Source: Gemmataceae bacterium
Lineage (GTDB): Bacteria > Planctomycetota > Planctomycetia > Gemmatales > Gemmataceae
Reading direction: 5' to 3'
Length of the DNA: 64,000 nt
Assembly: GCA_022616435.1 (NCBI GenBank)
Contig: JAKEET010000069.1
Span: 1 to 64,000 of the forward strand
Shown: in pieces, positions 28,676 through 37,345 of the stretch
How the letters are laid out: each line of letters begins with the position of its first letter
Position numbering within the stretch: the stretch's first letter is position 1
Notes under the pieces: model-generated
Databases searched by the model: none
What the model saw: only the letters and a program-made list of their open reading frames with translations
What the model was told of the DNA's origin: nothing
Program-made: the position numbers and the translations under genes

Positions 28676-31600
28676 ATGCCCCCCGCCACCGTCGCCGATC
28701 TGCTCGCCGCGCTGCGGACGCATCGGTTGCTGACGCCCGAACAGCTCGACGCTCTCGCCAAGGAAGCGTTGCCGGTCGACGTCCGCGCCCTGGCCAGAGC
28801 CCTCGTCCAGCGCGGCTGGCTGACGCCTTTTCACGTCAACGAGGTTTTCCTGGGCCGCGGCGCCAAGCTGTTGCTCGGCTCGTATGTGCTCCTCGAAATG
28901 CTCGGCGAAGGCGGTATGGGAGCGGTGTACAAGGCCCGCAACTGGAAGCTCGGCCAGACCGTCGCGCTCAAGCTGGTTCGCAAGGAGCGGCTGGCCAACC
29001 CGGCGGCCGTCAAGCGTTTCTATCGCGAAATCCGCGCCGCCGCCAAGCTGGAGCATCCCAACATCGTCCGCGCCTTCGACGCCGGCGAAGCCAACGGCAC
29101 GCATTTCTTCGTGATGGAATTTGTCTCCGGGCAGGACCTGAACAAGCTCGTCAAGACGCACGGCCCGCTCGACGTGCGCACCGCGTGCGAGTATGTTCGC
29201 CAGACGGCACTCGGCCTCCAGCACTCCCACGAACAGCGCATGGTCCACCGGGACATCAAGCCGCACAATCTGCTCTTGCAGGTTGCAGATTGCAAATCGC
29301 AGATTGACGGGCGGCATGCGACCGGCAAATCTGCAATCTCAAATCTGCAATCGGAAATCATCAAAATCCTGGACATGGGCCTGGCCCGCATCGACACCGA
29401 TGCCGACGGCGAGCATTCGAGCACGATGACGCAGGAAGGCACAGTCGTCGGCACGCCGGACTACATCGCGCCGGAGCAGGGGCTCGATTCGCACAGCGTC
29501 GATATCCGGGCCGACCTCTACAGCCTGGGCTGCACGCTGTACTTTCTGCTGACCGGCCGGCCGCCGTTTCCGGGCGGCACGTTCATGGAAAAGCTGCTCA
29601 AGCACCAGCAGCAAACGCCGGCGCCGCTGCGGCAGCTGCGCGGCGACGTGCCGGCCGAGGTCGAAGCGCTCGTGGCCAGACTGATGGCCAAGCGGCCCGA
29701 CGAGCGCTATGCGACGCCGGCGGACCTGGTGCACGACCTGGATGCCGTGCTCAGCGGCAGTATGCCGACGTTGCCGAGCGCCGTGACCATGACCATTCCG
29801 GCCGACGAAGTTGTCCCAGCGCCGAATGTATTCGCGGAAGCGGTGCAATCGAGCGCCACGCAGGCGGTGACGTCGGGAATCGTCAAGCGCCCACCGCTCG
29901 TCGCGGCTCAAGCGGGAGACGGCCGGGCGTTGCGGCTGGGGCTGGTGTCGGCGGGCGTGTTGATCATCGCTGTGCTGCTGATCGTAACGGTGCGCTCGCT
30001 GTTGTCCAATCGCAAGCCGCCGGAACCTGAGCCGGTGGCGGACGCACCGGTCAAGAAAAAGCCTGGGCCGTCGCTGGCGGAGATCGCGGCGGCTCAAGAC
30101 CGGGAACGAATCGAGGACGAGCGGAAACGGAAGGAGGCGGAGGACAAACGCATCGCGGAGGAAGAGGCGTATCAGGCGCTGCGCGCGAAGGAAGCCGAGG
30201 CGCCGTTCAAGGCGCTGCAAGCCAGATTCGCGGAGAAGGATGTCACGTTCGCGTCCTTCGCCAAGGAAGTGGCCGCGTTCAAGGCCAAGCACGGCGGCAC
30301 GCCGGCGGCGATCCGCGCGGCGGAGATGCTGATGAAGCTGCCGAGCCCGCTCGATCAGCTCGATGCGAGGAAGCTGCCGGAGGATTGCGTCGCGGCATGG
30401 CGAGCCGCGGGGCGTGCGCACCCGGATGAGCTGGTCGGCGTGCTCGGCGAGCATCGCGGCCGGCACTGGGCGCCGGTCCGATCCGTGGCCTACAACCCGA
30501 AGGGAGACGTCCTCGCCGCGACCGGCAACGATGGCTGGGTGATCCTGTGGGACCCGGTCACTCGAATTGTCAGGCGGCAATTCAAGTCCCACGACCGGAT
30601 TGTGCATGCCGTGGCGTTCAGCCCCGATGGCCGCACCCTGGCGACGGGCAGCGACGACGGCTCGTGCAAGCTCTGGGATGCGGCTACGCTTCAAGTTCGG
30701 CACACGCTCAGCTCTCCGGGCGCCGGGGTGGTCTCGCTGTCCTTCAGCAAGGATGGACAGTTCATCGCCACCGGCAGCAAGGGCGTGGTGAGGATCTGGG
30801 ACGTCGCCGGCGGCAAGGAATTCCGCGTTCTGAAGCTCTCCGCCGACTGGACCCATGTCGCGTTCAGCCCCGACGGCCGACTGGCATTGCGCAGCAGCGA
30901 TGGCTTGAGGCTCTGGGACCTGAAGGCCGGTCAGCAAAGTCGCCGGCTGGAAAAGGAGCTGGCCGGCGGGTTCCGCCCGCCCGTGTTCAGCAGCGACGGC
31001 ACGCTCATGGCGTTCACCGACCCCGCCGGCGCCCTGCGCTTGAGCGAGGTGGACACGGGCCAGGTCCGCTGGCGGGAGGCGGCCACAGGCGGCACGCCGG
31101 AGCTGTACACGATGATGGCGTACTGTCCGAAGGATCGTTACCTGGCGTCGGTCACGCCGGACTCTCGGATCAAGATCTGGGACGCAGCGAGCGGCAAAGT
31201 CCTCCACACCTTGACCGGGCACACCGGGGGCATCGACGGCTTGGCCTTCAGTCCGGACGGGCAATCGCTCGCCTCCGGCGCCTGGGACGGGACCGTGCGT
31301 GTGTGGGAGGTGGAGAGCGGCAAGGAAGTGCGGCCGCTGACGGGGCACACTAGCCATGTCTGGTCCGTCGCCTTCAGTCCGGACGGCGAAACGTTGGCTT
31401 CGGGCAGCGGCGACCATGCGATCAAGCTCTGGGACCCGCACACAGGAGGCGAACTCCGCACCTTGAAGGGAAACGACCACGCCGTCCGCGCCGTGGCCTT
31501 CAGTCCGGATGGCAAGACCCTGGCATCCGGAGGTGAAGATAGCACCGTCAAACTCTGGGATCCCGCCGCGGGCACTGAACTCCGCACCATGAAGAATGCA

Positions 31601-32749
31601 CGCTCGGTACTTTCCGTGGATTACAGTCTCGATGGCAAAGCGGTGGCCTCGGGAAGTTCTCGCGGCGTCGTGAAGCTCTGGGACCCGGCCGCGGGCAGCG
31701 AACTCCGCACCTGGCAACACAATACCGTCCAAGTCTATTCGGTGGCGTTCAGGCCGGACGGTAAGACATTCGCCTCGGCAAGTCATGATGGCACGGTGAA
31801 GCTTTGGGACCCGACCATGGACGACGAGCTCCGCACCCTGACGGGGCACACCGCCCAAGTCGTGTCCGTGGCCTTCAGTCCGGACGGAAAGTCGCTGGCC
31901 TCGGGAAGCCATGATTTCACGGTGAAGCTCTGGTACCCCGCGGCGGGCAGCGAACTCCGCACCCTGACGGGACACTCGAGTTACGTTCAGTCCGTCGCCT
32001 TCGGTCCGGACGGCAAGACGCTGGTTTCCGCCAGCTTTGATGGACGGATCATCTTCCGGGAACTCGCAACCGGCGCCCACCTGCACGAATGGCAACTCCC
32101 GGGTACGGTCCTGGCCGTCGCCTTCGCCGCCGACGGCCGCCACCTCGCCACCGCCAACGGCAACGGCACGGTGTACATCCTGCGGCTGCCGCGCGAAATC
32201 CTGGACGATGGTTTTGCACCCCTGTTCAACGGCAAGGACCTGACTGGCTGGAAGGTGCTGCCCGGTCAGACACTCGATTGGAGCGTCCGGGACGGCATCC
32301 TGTCAAGCGGCGGGAAGATTGCCCCGCAGTATCTCTTCACCGAACGCGGCGACTTCAAGGACTTCCACCTTCGCGGGGAGGCAAAGGTCGCCCGTCAGGA
32401 CAATACCGGCGTGTTTTTCCGCCTTCCGTTCGCCGACCCGGTTCGCTCACCCGGACATGGCGCACAGCTTGGACTACCGAACATTTTCAACCGGGGGCCG
32501 GCCATGACCAGAGTCTGGCAGTACAGCAAGCCCACGCCGCTCGATCAATGGATGGTGTTTGAAGTGATCGCCCGCGGCAAACAATTCACCGTCAAGTTCA
32601 ATAGCGAGGCCGTGGTCGACGTCAGCGATCCTGACGCGGTGGTGACGCCGGGTCACATTGCCCTGGAGCAATACGCGCCCGGCACCCACGTGCAGTTCCG
32701 CAAGATCGAGATCATGGAGTTCCCCGCTCCGTTCGGCAAGGACCAATAA
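28676..32749 (+). CDS. Ser/Thr kinase fused to 14 WD40 repeats and a DUF1080 domain
   Basis: 1357 residues. An N-terminal helical segment (1-60) is followed by the kinase (65-360): EGGMGAVYKARN, VALKLVRKE, MVHRDIKPHNLLL (Asp193), KILDMGLARI with DMG for DFG, and VGTPDYIAPEQ. A transmembrane helix (about 421-442) precedes a Lys/Glu-rich coiled coil (460-520). Then come 14 WD40 repeats, about 585-1180 (for example SVAFSPDGETLASGSGDHAI), enough for two seven-bladed propellers. The last 170 residues are DUF1080 (FAPLFNGKDLTGWKV, RQDNTGVFFRL), a jelly-roll related to sugar-binding and 3-keto-glycoside hydrolase proteins. The kinase would face the cytoplasm and the rest the outside. A repeat element lies inside the kinase domain (29281-29354). 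Confidence 0.95.
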   Translation: MPPATVADLLAALRTHRLLTPEQLDALAKEALPVDVRALARALVQRGWLTPFHVNEVFLGRGAKLLLGSYVLLEMLGEGGMGAVYKARNWKLGQTVALKLVRKERLANPAAVKRFYREIRAAAKLEHPNIVRAFDAGEANGTHFFVMEFVSGQDLNKLVKTHGPLDVRTACEYVRQTALGLQHSHEQRMVHRDIKPHNLLLQVADCKSQIDGRHATGKSAISNLQSEIIKILDMGLARIDTDADGEHSSTMTQEGTVVGTPDYIAPEQGLDSHSVDIRADLYSLGCTLYFLLTGRPPFPGGTFMEKLLKHQQQTPAPLRQLRGDVPAEVEALVARLMAKRPDERYATPADLVHDLDAVLSGSMPTLPSAVTMTIPADEVVPAPNVFAEAVQSSATQAVTSGIVKRPPLVAAQAGDGRALRLGLVSAGVLIIAVLLIVTVRSLLSNRKPPEPEPVADAPVKKKPGPSLAEIAAAQDRERIEDERKRKEAEDKRIAEEEAYQALRAKEAEAPFKALQARFAEKDVTFASFAKEVAAFKAKHGGTPAAIRAAEMLMKLPSPLDQLDARKLPEDCVAAWRAAGRAHPDELVGVLGEHRGRHWAPVRSVAYNPKGDVLAATGNDGWVILWDPVTRIVRRQFKSHDRIVHAVAFSPDGRTLATGSDDGSCKLWDAATLQVRHTLSSPGAGVVSLSFSKDGQFIATGSKGVVRIWDVAGGKEFRVLKLSADWTHVAFSPDGRLALRSSDGLRLWDLKAGQQSRRLEKELAGGFRPPVFSSDGTLMAFTDPAGALRLSEVDTGQVRWREAATGGTPELYTMMAYCPKDRYLASVTPDSRIKIWDAASGKVLHTLTGHTGGIDGLAFSPDGQSLASGAWDGTVRVWEVESGKEVRPLTGHTSHVWSVAFSPDGETLASGSGDHAIKLWDPHTGGELRTLKGNDHAVRAVAFSPDGKTLASGGEDSTVKLWDPAAGTELRTMKNARSVLSVDYSLDGKAVASGSSRGVVKLWDPAAGSELRTWQHNTVQVYSVAFRPDGKTFASASHDGTVKLWDPTMDDELRTLTGHTAQVVSVAFSPDGKSLASGSHDFTVKLWYPAAGSELRTLTGHSSYVQSVAFGPDGKTLVSASFDGRIIFRELATGAHLHEWQLPGTVLAVAFAADGRHLATANGNGTVYILRLPREILDDGFAPLFNGKDLTGWKVLPGQTLDWSVRDGILSSGGKIAPQYLFTERGDFKDFHLRGEAKVARQDNTGVFFRLPFADPVRSPGHGAQLGLPNIFNRGPAMTRVWQYSKPTPLDQWMVFEVIARGKQFTVKFNSEAVVDVSDPDAVVTPGHIALEQYAPGTHVQFRKIEIMEFPAPFGKDQ
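29281..29354. repeat. Imperfect inverted repeat inserted in frame in the kinase domain
   Basis: The left arm (29281-29306) and the right arm (29326-29354) are mutually complementary with a few mismatches, and both contain GCAGATT-type words. The stretch codes for about 25 residues (VADCKSQIDGRHATGKSAIS and a few more) between HRDIKPHNLLL and IIKILDMGLARI, where kinases normally have only a few residues. No stop is introduced. Confidence 0.8.
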
Positions 32750-32855
32750 GGCTTGGCGAACACGCCAACGATCCAAGTCCAGCGTTTTCCGGTTGCGCCG
32801 CATCAACGCTCACGGTTGTTTCGTTGAACGACCGCGTTTCACGAGGTAGCCGATC

Positions 32856-33461
32856 ATGCTGCGAGATCAACTCCGCGCCGGCGTGGCGCACGTCGGCCTG
32901 GCGCTGCGCGAGCCGGAACATTTCGCCGCCGCCTGGAATGAAGGCGCTGCCCGTTACTCGCTGGCAGTGTGGGCGGCGCTCGCCGCGACGGCGATCCTCG
33001 GCACCACCACCTACGGCATGGTCATGGGGATGCTCGGCGGCCCCGGCGACGTGCTCGCCAAGGCCTTGTCCTGCACGCTGGCCGCCGGGCTGGCGTGGGG
33101 CATCCCCCTGCCGGCCTTGTACATCCTCAACAGCATGGCCGGGTCGCGGTTGCCGGCCAGCAGCACCCTCCTGGCGGCACTGGTCACCACCAGCTGGGGC
33201 GGCCTCGCCATGATCGCGTCTGTCCCGATCGGCTGGTTCTTCACCGTCGCCATCCCGCATCCCGGCTTCGCGCTGCTCGTACACCTGGTCGTGTTCACCG
33301 GCGTCGGGGTCGCCATGATCGACGTCTTCGGCCGCGTGCTGCGGCGTCTGGAGCCCGAGCGCGGCACAGCGCCCTTGTGGTGGCTCGGGCTGGTCGGCGT
33401 GATCGGCGCCGAGCTGTTCTACTTTCTGGGGCTGTTTGACTTCGGGTTTGTCGGTTCGTGA
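32856..33461 (+). CDS. Hypothetical integral membrane protein
   Basis: 201 residues from ATG 32856 (GAGG about 9 bases upstream). About five transmembrane helices are visible: YSLAVWAALAATAILGTTTY, LSCTLAAGLAWGIPLPALYI, LLAALVTTSWGGLAMIASV, ALLVHLVVFTGVGVAMIDVF and LWWLGLVGVIGAELFYFLGL. The N-terminus is amphipathic (LRDQLRAGVAHVGLALREPE). No family is recognised. It lies 106 bases behind the kinase-WD40 gene on the same strand. Confidence 0.75.
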   Translation: MLRDQLRAGVAHVGLALREPEHFAAAWNEGAARYSLAVWAALAATAILGTTTYGMVMGMLGGPGDVLAKALSCTLAAGLAWGIPLPALYILNSMAGSRLPASSTLLAALVTTSWGGLAMIASVPIGWFFTVAIPHPGFALLVHLVVFTGVGVAMIDVFGRVLRRLEPERGTAPLWWLGLVGVIGAELFYFLGLFDFGFVGS

Positions 33462-33632
33462 TGCGTTTCATGAGAATTCACATGAATACCGCGCAATTGC
33501 CTCTGGCCGCACCCCCGGGAATCGCTGCGCTCATTCCGGGGCTTGGGGATGACAATCTCAGCGGCATGGGATTGGTGGAGTTGATCCTGAAGCGCCCAGA
33601 CCGCCGCCGTCAGCGCCAAGGTCCGGCGGCAA

Positions 33633-33935
33633 GTGGACGGCGTTCGCCGCCGTCTGCAGACGGCGCGTCGGCAGCGCGACATGCTGGTCGCACGCCAGCG
33701 CGCCACGGAAGCGCGCCGGCAGCTCCTCGGCGTGCTCGACGAATTCCCGACGGACGTGGCTGGATTCCAGGAGTTCAACCGGCTGTCGGCGAAGGAGGCG
33801 CAGTCCGAGGCGGAGGCCGACGCGCTGCATGAGCTTGCCGGCGTCAGCGCCGATGACGACGGCAGCGCGACGGAGCGCGAGGCGGCGGCGTGGATCGAGG
33901 CAGAGTTGCGCCGCCTCAGGGGTCAGCAGGGATAA
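33633..33935 (+). CDS. Short coiled-coil protein, start uncertain, possible frameshift upstream
   Basis: About 100 residues, basic then acidic helix: RRRLQTARRQRDMLVARQRA, RQLLGVLDEFPTDVAGFQEF and EREAAAWIEAELRRLRGQQG. Only a GTG start is available in this frame. Upstream, a different frame (from ATG 33566) reads MGLVELILKRPD and would join this one if one C at about 33602 were removed, giving MGLVELILKRPD-AAVSAKVR. It may therefore be a slightly broken gene. It precedes another coiled-coil protein by 87 bases. The function is unknown. Confidence 0.45.
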   Translation: MDGVRRRLQTARRQRDMLVARQRATEARRQLLGVLDEFPTDVAGFQEFNRLSAKEAQSEAEADALHELAGVSADDDGSATEREAAAWIEAELRRLRGQQG

Positions 33936-34022
33936 TCCACAGGTTAGCGACCGCCGCTTGCGGCTTAGCGTTCGGAGGGCGCCTGCAACCGCCAAGCCGC
34001 TTGCGGCACGTCCCCCGATGCC

Positions 34023-34733
34023 ATGAACCTTGCCACCACGTTGCTGTTCTACGTCCTGGTCGGCGCCGCCGTCGCCGGAGCGATCTTGCTGCGTCACGAT
34101 CGCCTGAGCCGCGGCGACCGGCTGTTCCGTGCGATCACCGCGGTCTTGTTCTGGCCTTTGTACCTGCCGCTGTTCCTGCAGCATTCCGCGCCGGGTTTGA
34201 CCGGGCCGGGTTTGGCCAATCTACCGTCGCCCGCCAACGTCGCTCCGGCGTCTGCGGCAACCGGCGAGCTGGGCGTCGCGATCACGCAAGTGGAGGCGGA
34301 GCTCGATCTGGCGCTGGGCAGCCTCGACGGCTGGTCCGGCGGCGTGCTGGCGCGTGAGCAGGATCGCTTCGCGGAGCTGCGCTCGGCGTGGCGGCAACAG
34401 GCGGCGCGGATCGCCGAGCTGGATCGACTGCTGGCGTTGCCGGCGTTCAGTTCCGGCGATATGCCCGTGGCGGGAGAGCGCGTGCAGGCAAGCGAAACCG
34501 CCCGGCGTGAGAACATCCAGCGGTTGCAAGCGATCCGGCAGCGGTTGCACGATGACCTGCTCGGCACGCTCGCCAAGGTGCGCGAGCTGGCCACGATGAT
34601 CCACCTGGCCCGCTACACCGGAGCACCGGCGGCGCGTGCGGAAGAGTTGGTGGAGGAAATCGCCGCGGCCGTCGCGGGGTTATCCGAAGTCGCAGGTTGG
34701 CGAGAAGCTGCCGGAGCGCGGACGCACGAATGA
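34023..34733 (+). CDS. Hypothetical membrane-anchored coiled-coil protein
   Basis: 236 residues. Two hydrophobic segments open the protein (TLLFYVLVGAAVAGAILL and AITAVLFWPLYLPLFL). A helix-rich remainder follows: LGVAITQVEAELDLALGSLD, RFAELRSAWRQQAARIAELD, RRENIQRLQAIRQRLHDDLL, and the terminal EELVEEIAAAVAGLSEVAGW. It resembles proteins that form filament-like coiled coils at the membrane, but no family could be named. Together with the 33633-33935 gene it forms a small plus-strand group. The 87-base gap between them holds repeated CGCTTGCGGC palindromes. Confidence 0.68.
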   Translation: MNLATTLLFYVLVGAAVAGAILLRHDRLSRGDRLFRAITAVLFWPLYLPLFLQHSAPGLTGPGLANLPSPANVAPASAATGELGVAITQVEAELDLALGSLDGWSGGVLAREQDRFAELRSAWRQQAARIAELDRLLALPAFSSGDMPVAGERVQASETARRENIQRLQAIRQRLHDDLLGTLAKVRELATMIHLARYTGAPAARAEELVEEIAAAVAGLSEVAGWREAAGARTHE

Positions 34734-34768
34734 TCAAGCCGCGACCGCACCCAATTCTGAGGGATCCG

Positions 34769-34808
34769 GCCTGAGCGCCAGCGAGGGGCCCTTCGCTGGC
34801 GCTCAGGC
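34769..34808. terminator. Bidirectional terminator-like hairpin between convergent genes
   Basis: A perfect 16-base stem (GCCTGAGCGCCAGCGA / TCGCTGGCGCTCAGGC, 34769-34784 and 34793-34808) with an 8-base loop. It lies midway between the stops of the plus gene (34733) and the minus gene (34840). There is no long T-run, so Rho-independent action is not certain. It may instead be a dispersed palindrome. Confidence 0.6.
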
Positions 34809-34839
34809 TCGAATTACCAACTCGCGCAAGGCGAGGTAG

Positions 34840-37287
34840 CTACCGGGCCGTCAACGCCAGGTTGTGAAACCCCTCCTGTCCGCCCGCGTCGCGGGCGGCG
34901 AGGATCACGTCCACCCGCGCCGCCGCGAAATTCGCCGGCGGCGTCCACCGAATCAGGCCCTTGGCATCGACGGTCATCCCTTTCGGGGCGCTGTCCAGGC
35001 GGAAGGTGACCGGCTTCTTGCGGGCGTGAACCTTCGCCTGGTACGTGAACGCCTGGCCGCGCTGGAAGCCGGCCGGCGGCGTCGACGTGAACACCAGGAA
35101 ATCGCGCCCGCTGTTGTCGAGGGCCGCCTCCAGGTCGGCGGGATACAACCGCAATTCGTCACGCGATCCCGGCACGATGATCAGCAGCTTCGCCCTGGGA
35201 ATCAGGTGCAGGCTGTGTTCGATCCCCAGCCCCCTGAGTCCTTCCCAGCCGTAACGGCAGACCGCCGTGTTCCGATAGGTGGCGATCGGCTCCTTGTCCC
35301 CCAGCACGAACACGCTGACCGTGCCCACCGGCTGACCGAGGCCGCGGCCGCCGACATCCTCGATGGTCTGTGCGTGGAGATAGTAGGGGCCGTGGTGCGC
35401 GGGCAGGTAGAGATGGCTGGCAAACCCCTCGCCCTCGCCCATCGAGAACGGGACGTTGGTCACCGGCGTGACGCGATCGCTGACCACGCCGTAGCCGCCG
35501 GCGTAGACGTGGCGATCGTCGGGGCCGGGCATCACGAACCAGGTCCCCTTGTGCTGGCCGAACTTCTGCGGGCCGCCGTCGGTGAAGACGACGGTGTTGA
35601 CGCCGTTGGGCATGCCGTAGTTGCCGGTGTGGCCGAAGACGCGGCCGGTGGCGCCGGCCCAGTAGTTGCCGCCGTCGAGGCGGTGTGTGTGTCGCGGCTC
35701 CTTGGCCTCCGGCAGCGGGATTTCGCGAAAGCGTTCGATGTCATAAAGTTTGGCCCCATGGCCGGCGACGCTGACCAGCAGCGGGCCGTGGGAGGCGTGG
35801 CCCATGCAAAAGGACTCGATCTTCCCTGGCGGCAGAATCAACACAGCATCCAGGTCGCGAGCGCCGTCCAGCAAGTTGAAACGCCGTATGTCGCGCATCT
35901 GCGGTGAGAAGACCACGAGCTTGGTCATGCCGGCGGCGAACCGGATGTCGGGTTCGGCCGGGCTGATGTAGCGGGTCACCTTGGCTTCGTTGACGTCGAA
36001 GATGCCGATCTGGCGGATCTGCGGGAAGTGCAGCACGAGGAAACGTCCGCCGCCGCCGACGCGGACCGAGCCGATCGGCGCCGGCATCTTGACCGAGGTC
36101 TCCGCCTGAATCGGCGCCGGTTTGATGTCGAGCGGATCGGGCAGAGGCGGCAACCCAAACGGCGGCAACACACCTGGTTCGTTTTCGTTCTTGCCGATGA
36201 CGCGTGCGTTGTTGCCGCCGCGCACGCCGCCTGGCTTAACCTCTGGAATGCCGCCCGGATTGGCGCCTCGATTGCCGCCGGGGTTGCCGCCGGGATTGGC
36301 GATGGGCCCCGGCATCGGGACGGGCGCCGGAGCGAGCCCGGTGAACTTCCAAAGGATGACGCCGACGATCGCTCCCGCCGCCACGACGCCCACGATCACC
36401 AGCGTCACGATCACACCGGCGGGAATGGACGACGGCTGCCGCACGGACAATGCCGCGCCGCGCCGGCGGCGCTCGCCGCCGGCGCGGTCATCGCGGTCGC
36501 GGCCGTCGCGCTCGTCAGGGTCATGGCGGTCGTCTGCGTCGCGATCCAACCGCGGCGGCGCCGGCGGCGCCGCGACACGTTCCGCGGGCGGCCGCTCCGT
36601 GATATGCTGCGCGAGGGCTGGGGCGGCCACGGGGGGCGGCGGCGCCGGCGGCGCGATCAAGATGGCCTGGCACTGCGGACAGCGGACTTTTTGGCCGGCG
36701 AATGCCGAGCTGATCTGAATCACGGTGGAGCAACGCGAACAGCGGAAACGCAAGTTCGCCGGCGCGGCCGGAACCGGCGGTACGACAGGCGCCCGGGCCG
36801 GCGGCACGGGGAGCGGCGGCGGCTGAGCGGCGACCATCTCTTCGGGCTCGCGTTCACGCCGCGGACGGCGCCGCTCATCGCGCCAGTCGCGATCGTCGTC
36901 GTCGTCCCGATCGTCTTCGTAGCGGTCGTCGGCGCGGCCGCGGTCGCCGCGGCGGCGGTCGCCGCGCCTGTCGGCATCCGGCGACTCGGCCAGCGGCCAG
37001 CCGATCAGATACACGGCAGCCAAACAGCCGAGCACGAGGCCGCCGGCGATCAACGATAACGTCAGTCGCCATTCATCCGCGCGAAACGCTTGGCCGCGGC
37101 TGGCGTAATAGAATCCAATCGCGAAGCTGACGCCGAATGTGATCGGGAGCGGCAACAGGGCGATCACGCCGAGCAGTCGAGCTGCCGTGCCGCGCACGAC
37201 GCGGGTCTTCGTCAGCGTGAATTTGCCGGCGATGAGCGCGTAGCCGCCAAGAATCAGCATCCCGATTGCGACAAGATCAAGCCACAT
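34840..37287 (-). CDS. Membrane protein with MJ0042-type zinc ribbon and a large exported beta region
   Basis: 815 residues from ATG 37287 (MWLDLVAIGMLILGG), AGGAGG 12 bases upstream. Three transmembrane helices lie in the first 100 residues. An Arg/Asp-rich tract (DRYEDDRDDDDDRDW) is followed by a zinc ribbon LRFRCSRCSTVIQI and VRCPQCQAIL, the MJ0042 type that marks many planctomycete envelope proteins. After a second Asp/Arg tract a further helix (PAGVIVTLVIVGVVAAGAIV) leads into 450 residues of beta sheet, probably a propeller (LVLHFPQIRQIGIFDVNEAK; GHASHGPLLVSVAGHG) and a final Ig-like domain (GLIRWTPPANFAAARVDVIL). The function is unknown. It lies 58 bases behind the toroid gene. Confidence 0.75.
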   Translation of the reverse strand: MWLDLVAIGMLILGGYALIAGKFTLTKTRVVRGTAARLLGVIALLPLPITFGVSFAIGFYYASRGQAFRADEWRLTLSLIAGGLVLGCLAAVYLIGWPLAESPDADRRGDRRRGDRGRADDRYEDDRDDDDDRDWRDERRRPRREREPEEMVAAQPPPLPVPPARAPVVPPVPAAPANLRFRCSRCSTVIQISSAFAGQKVRCPQCQAILIAPPAPPPPVAAPALAQHITERPPAERVAAPPAPPRLDRDADDRHDPDERDGRDRDDRAGGERRRRGAALSVRQPSSIPAGVIVTLVIVGVVAAGAIVGVILWKFTGLAPAPVPMPGPIANPGGNPGGNRGANPGGIPEVKPGGVRGGNNARVIGKNENEPGVLPPFGLPPLPDPLDIKPAPIQAETSVKMPAPIGSVRVGGGGRFLVLHFPQIRQIGIFDVNEAKVTRYISPAEPDIRFAAGMTKLVVFSPQMRDIRRFNLLDGARDLDAVLILPPGKIESFCMGHASHGPLLVSVAGHGAKLYDIERFREIPLPEAKEPRHTHRLDGGNYWAGATGRVFGHTGNYGMPNGVNTVVFTDGGPQKFGQHKGTWFVMPGPDDRHVYAGGYGVVSDRVTPVTNVPFSMGEGEGFASHLYLPAHHGPYYLHAQTIEDVGGRGLGQPVGTVSVFVLGDKEPIATYRNTAVCRYGWEGLRGLGIEHSLHLIPRAKLLIIVPGSRDELRLYPADLEAALDNSGRDFLVFTSTPPAGFQRGQAFTYQAKVHARKKPVTFRLDSAPKGMTVDAKGLIRWTPPANFAAARVDVILAARDAGGQEGFHNLALTAR

Positions 37288-37345
37288 TTTGGTGTCCGCC
37301 CTCCTATCGCCTCCGGTCGGATCGTAGTGCCCTGCCCTGCCCACC

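Noticed and set aside
29339..32143. 934-residue open frame on the minus strand
   Set aside because: Antisense shadow of the kinase-WD40 gene; Arg/His/Gly-rich with no fold.
33458..33832. 124-residue open frame starting MRFMRIHMNTAQ as a complete gene
   Set aside because: Only the MGLVELILKRPD stretch looks like protein; the rest is Arg/Ala-rich nonsense, while the other frame carries the coiled coil.
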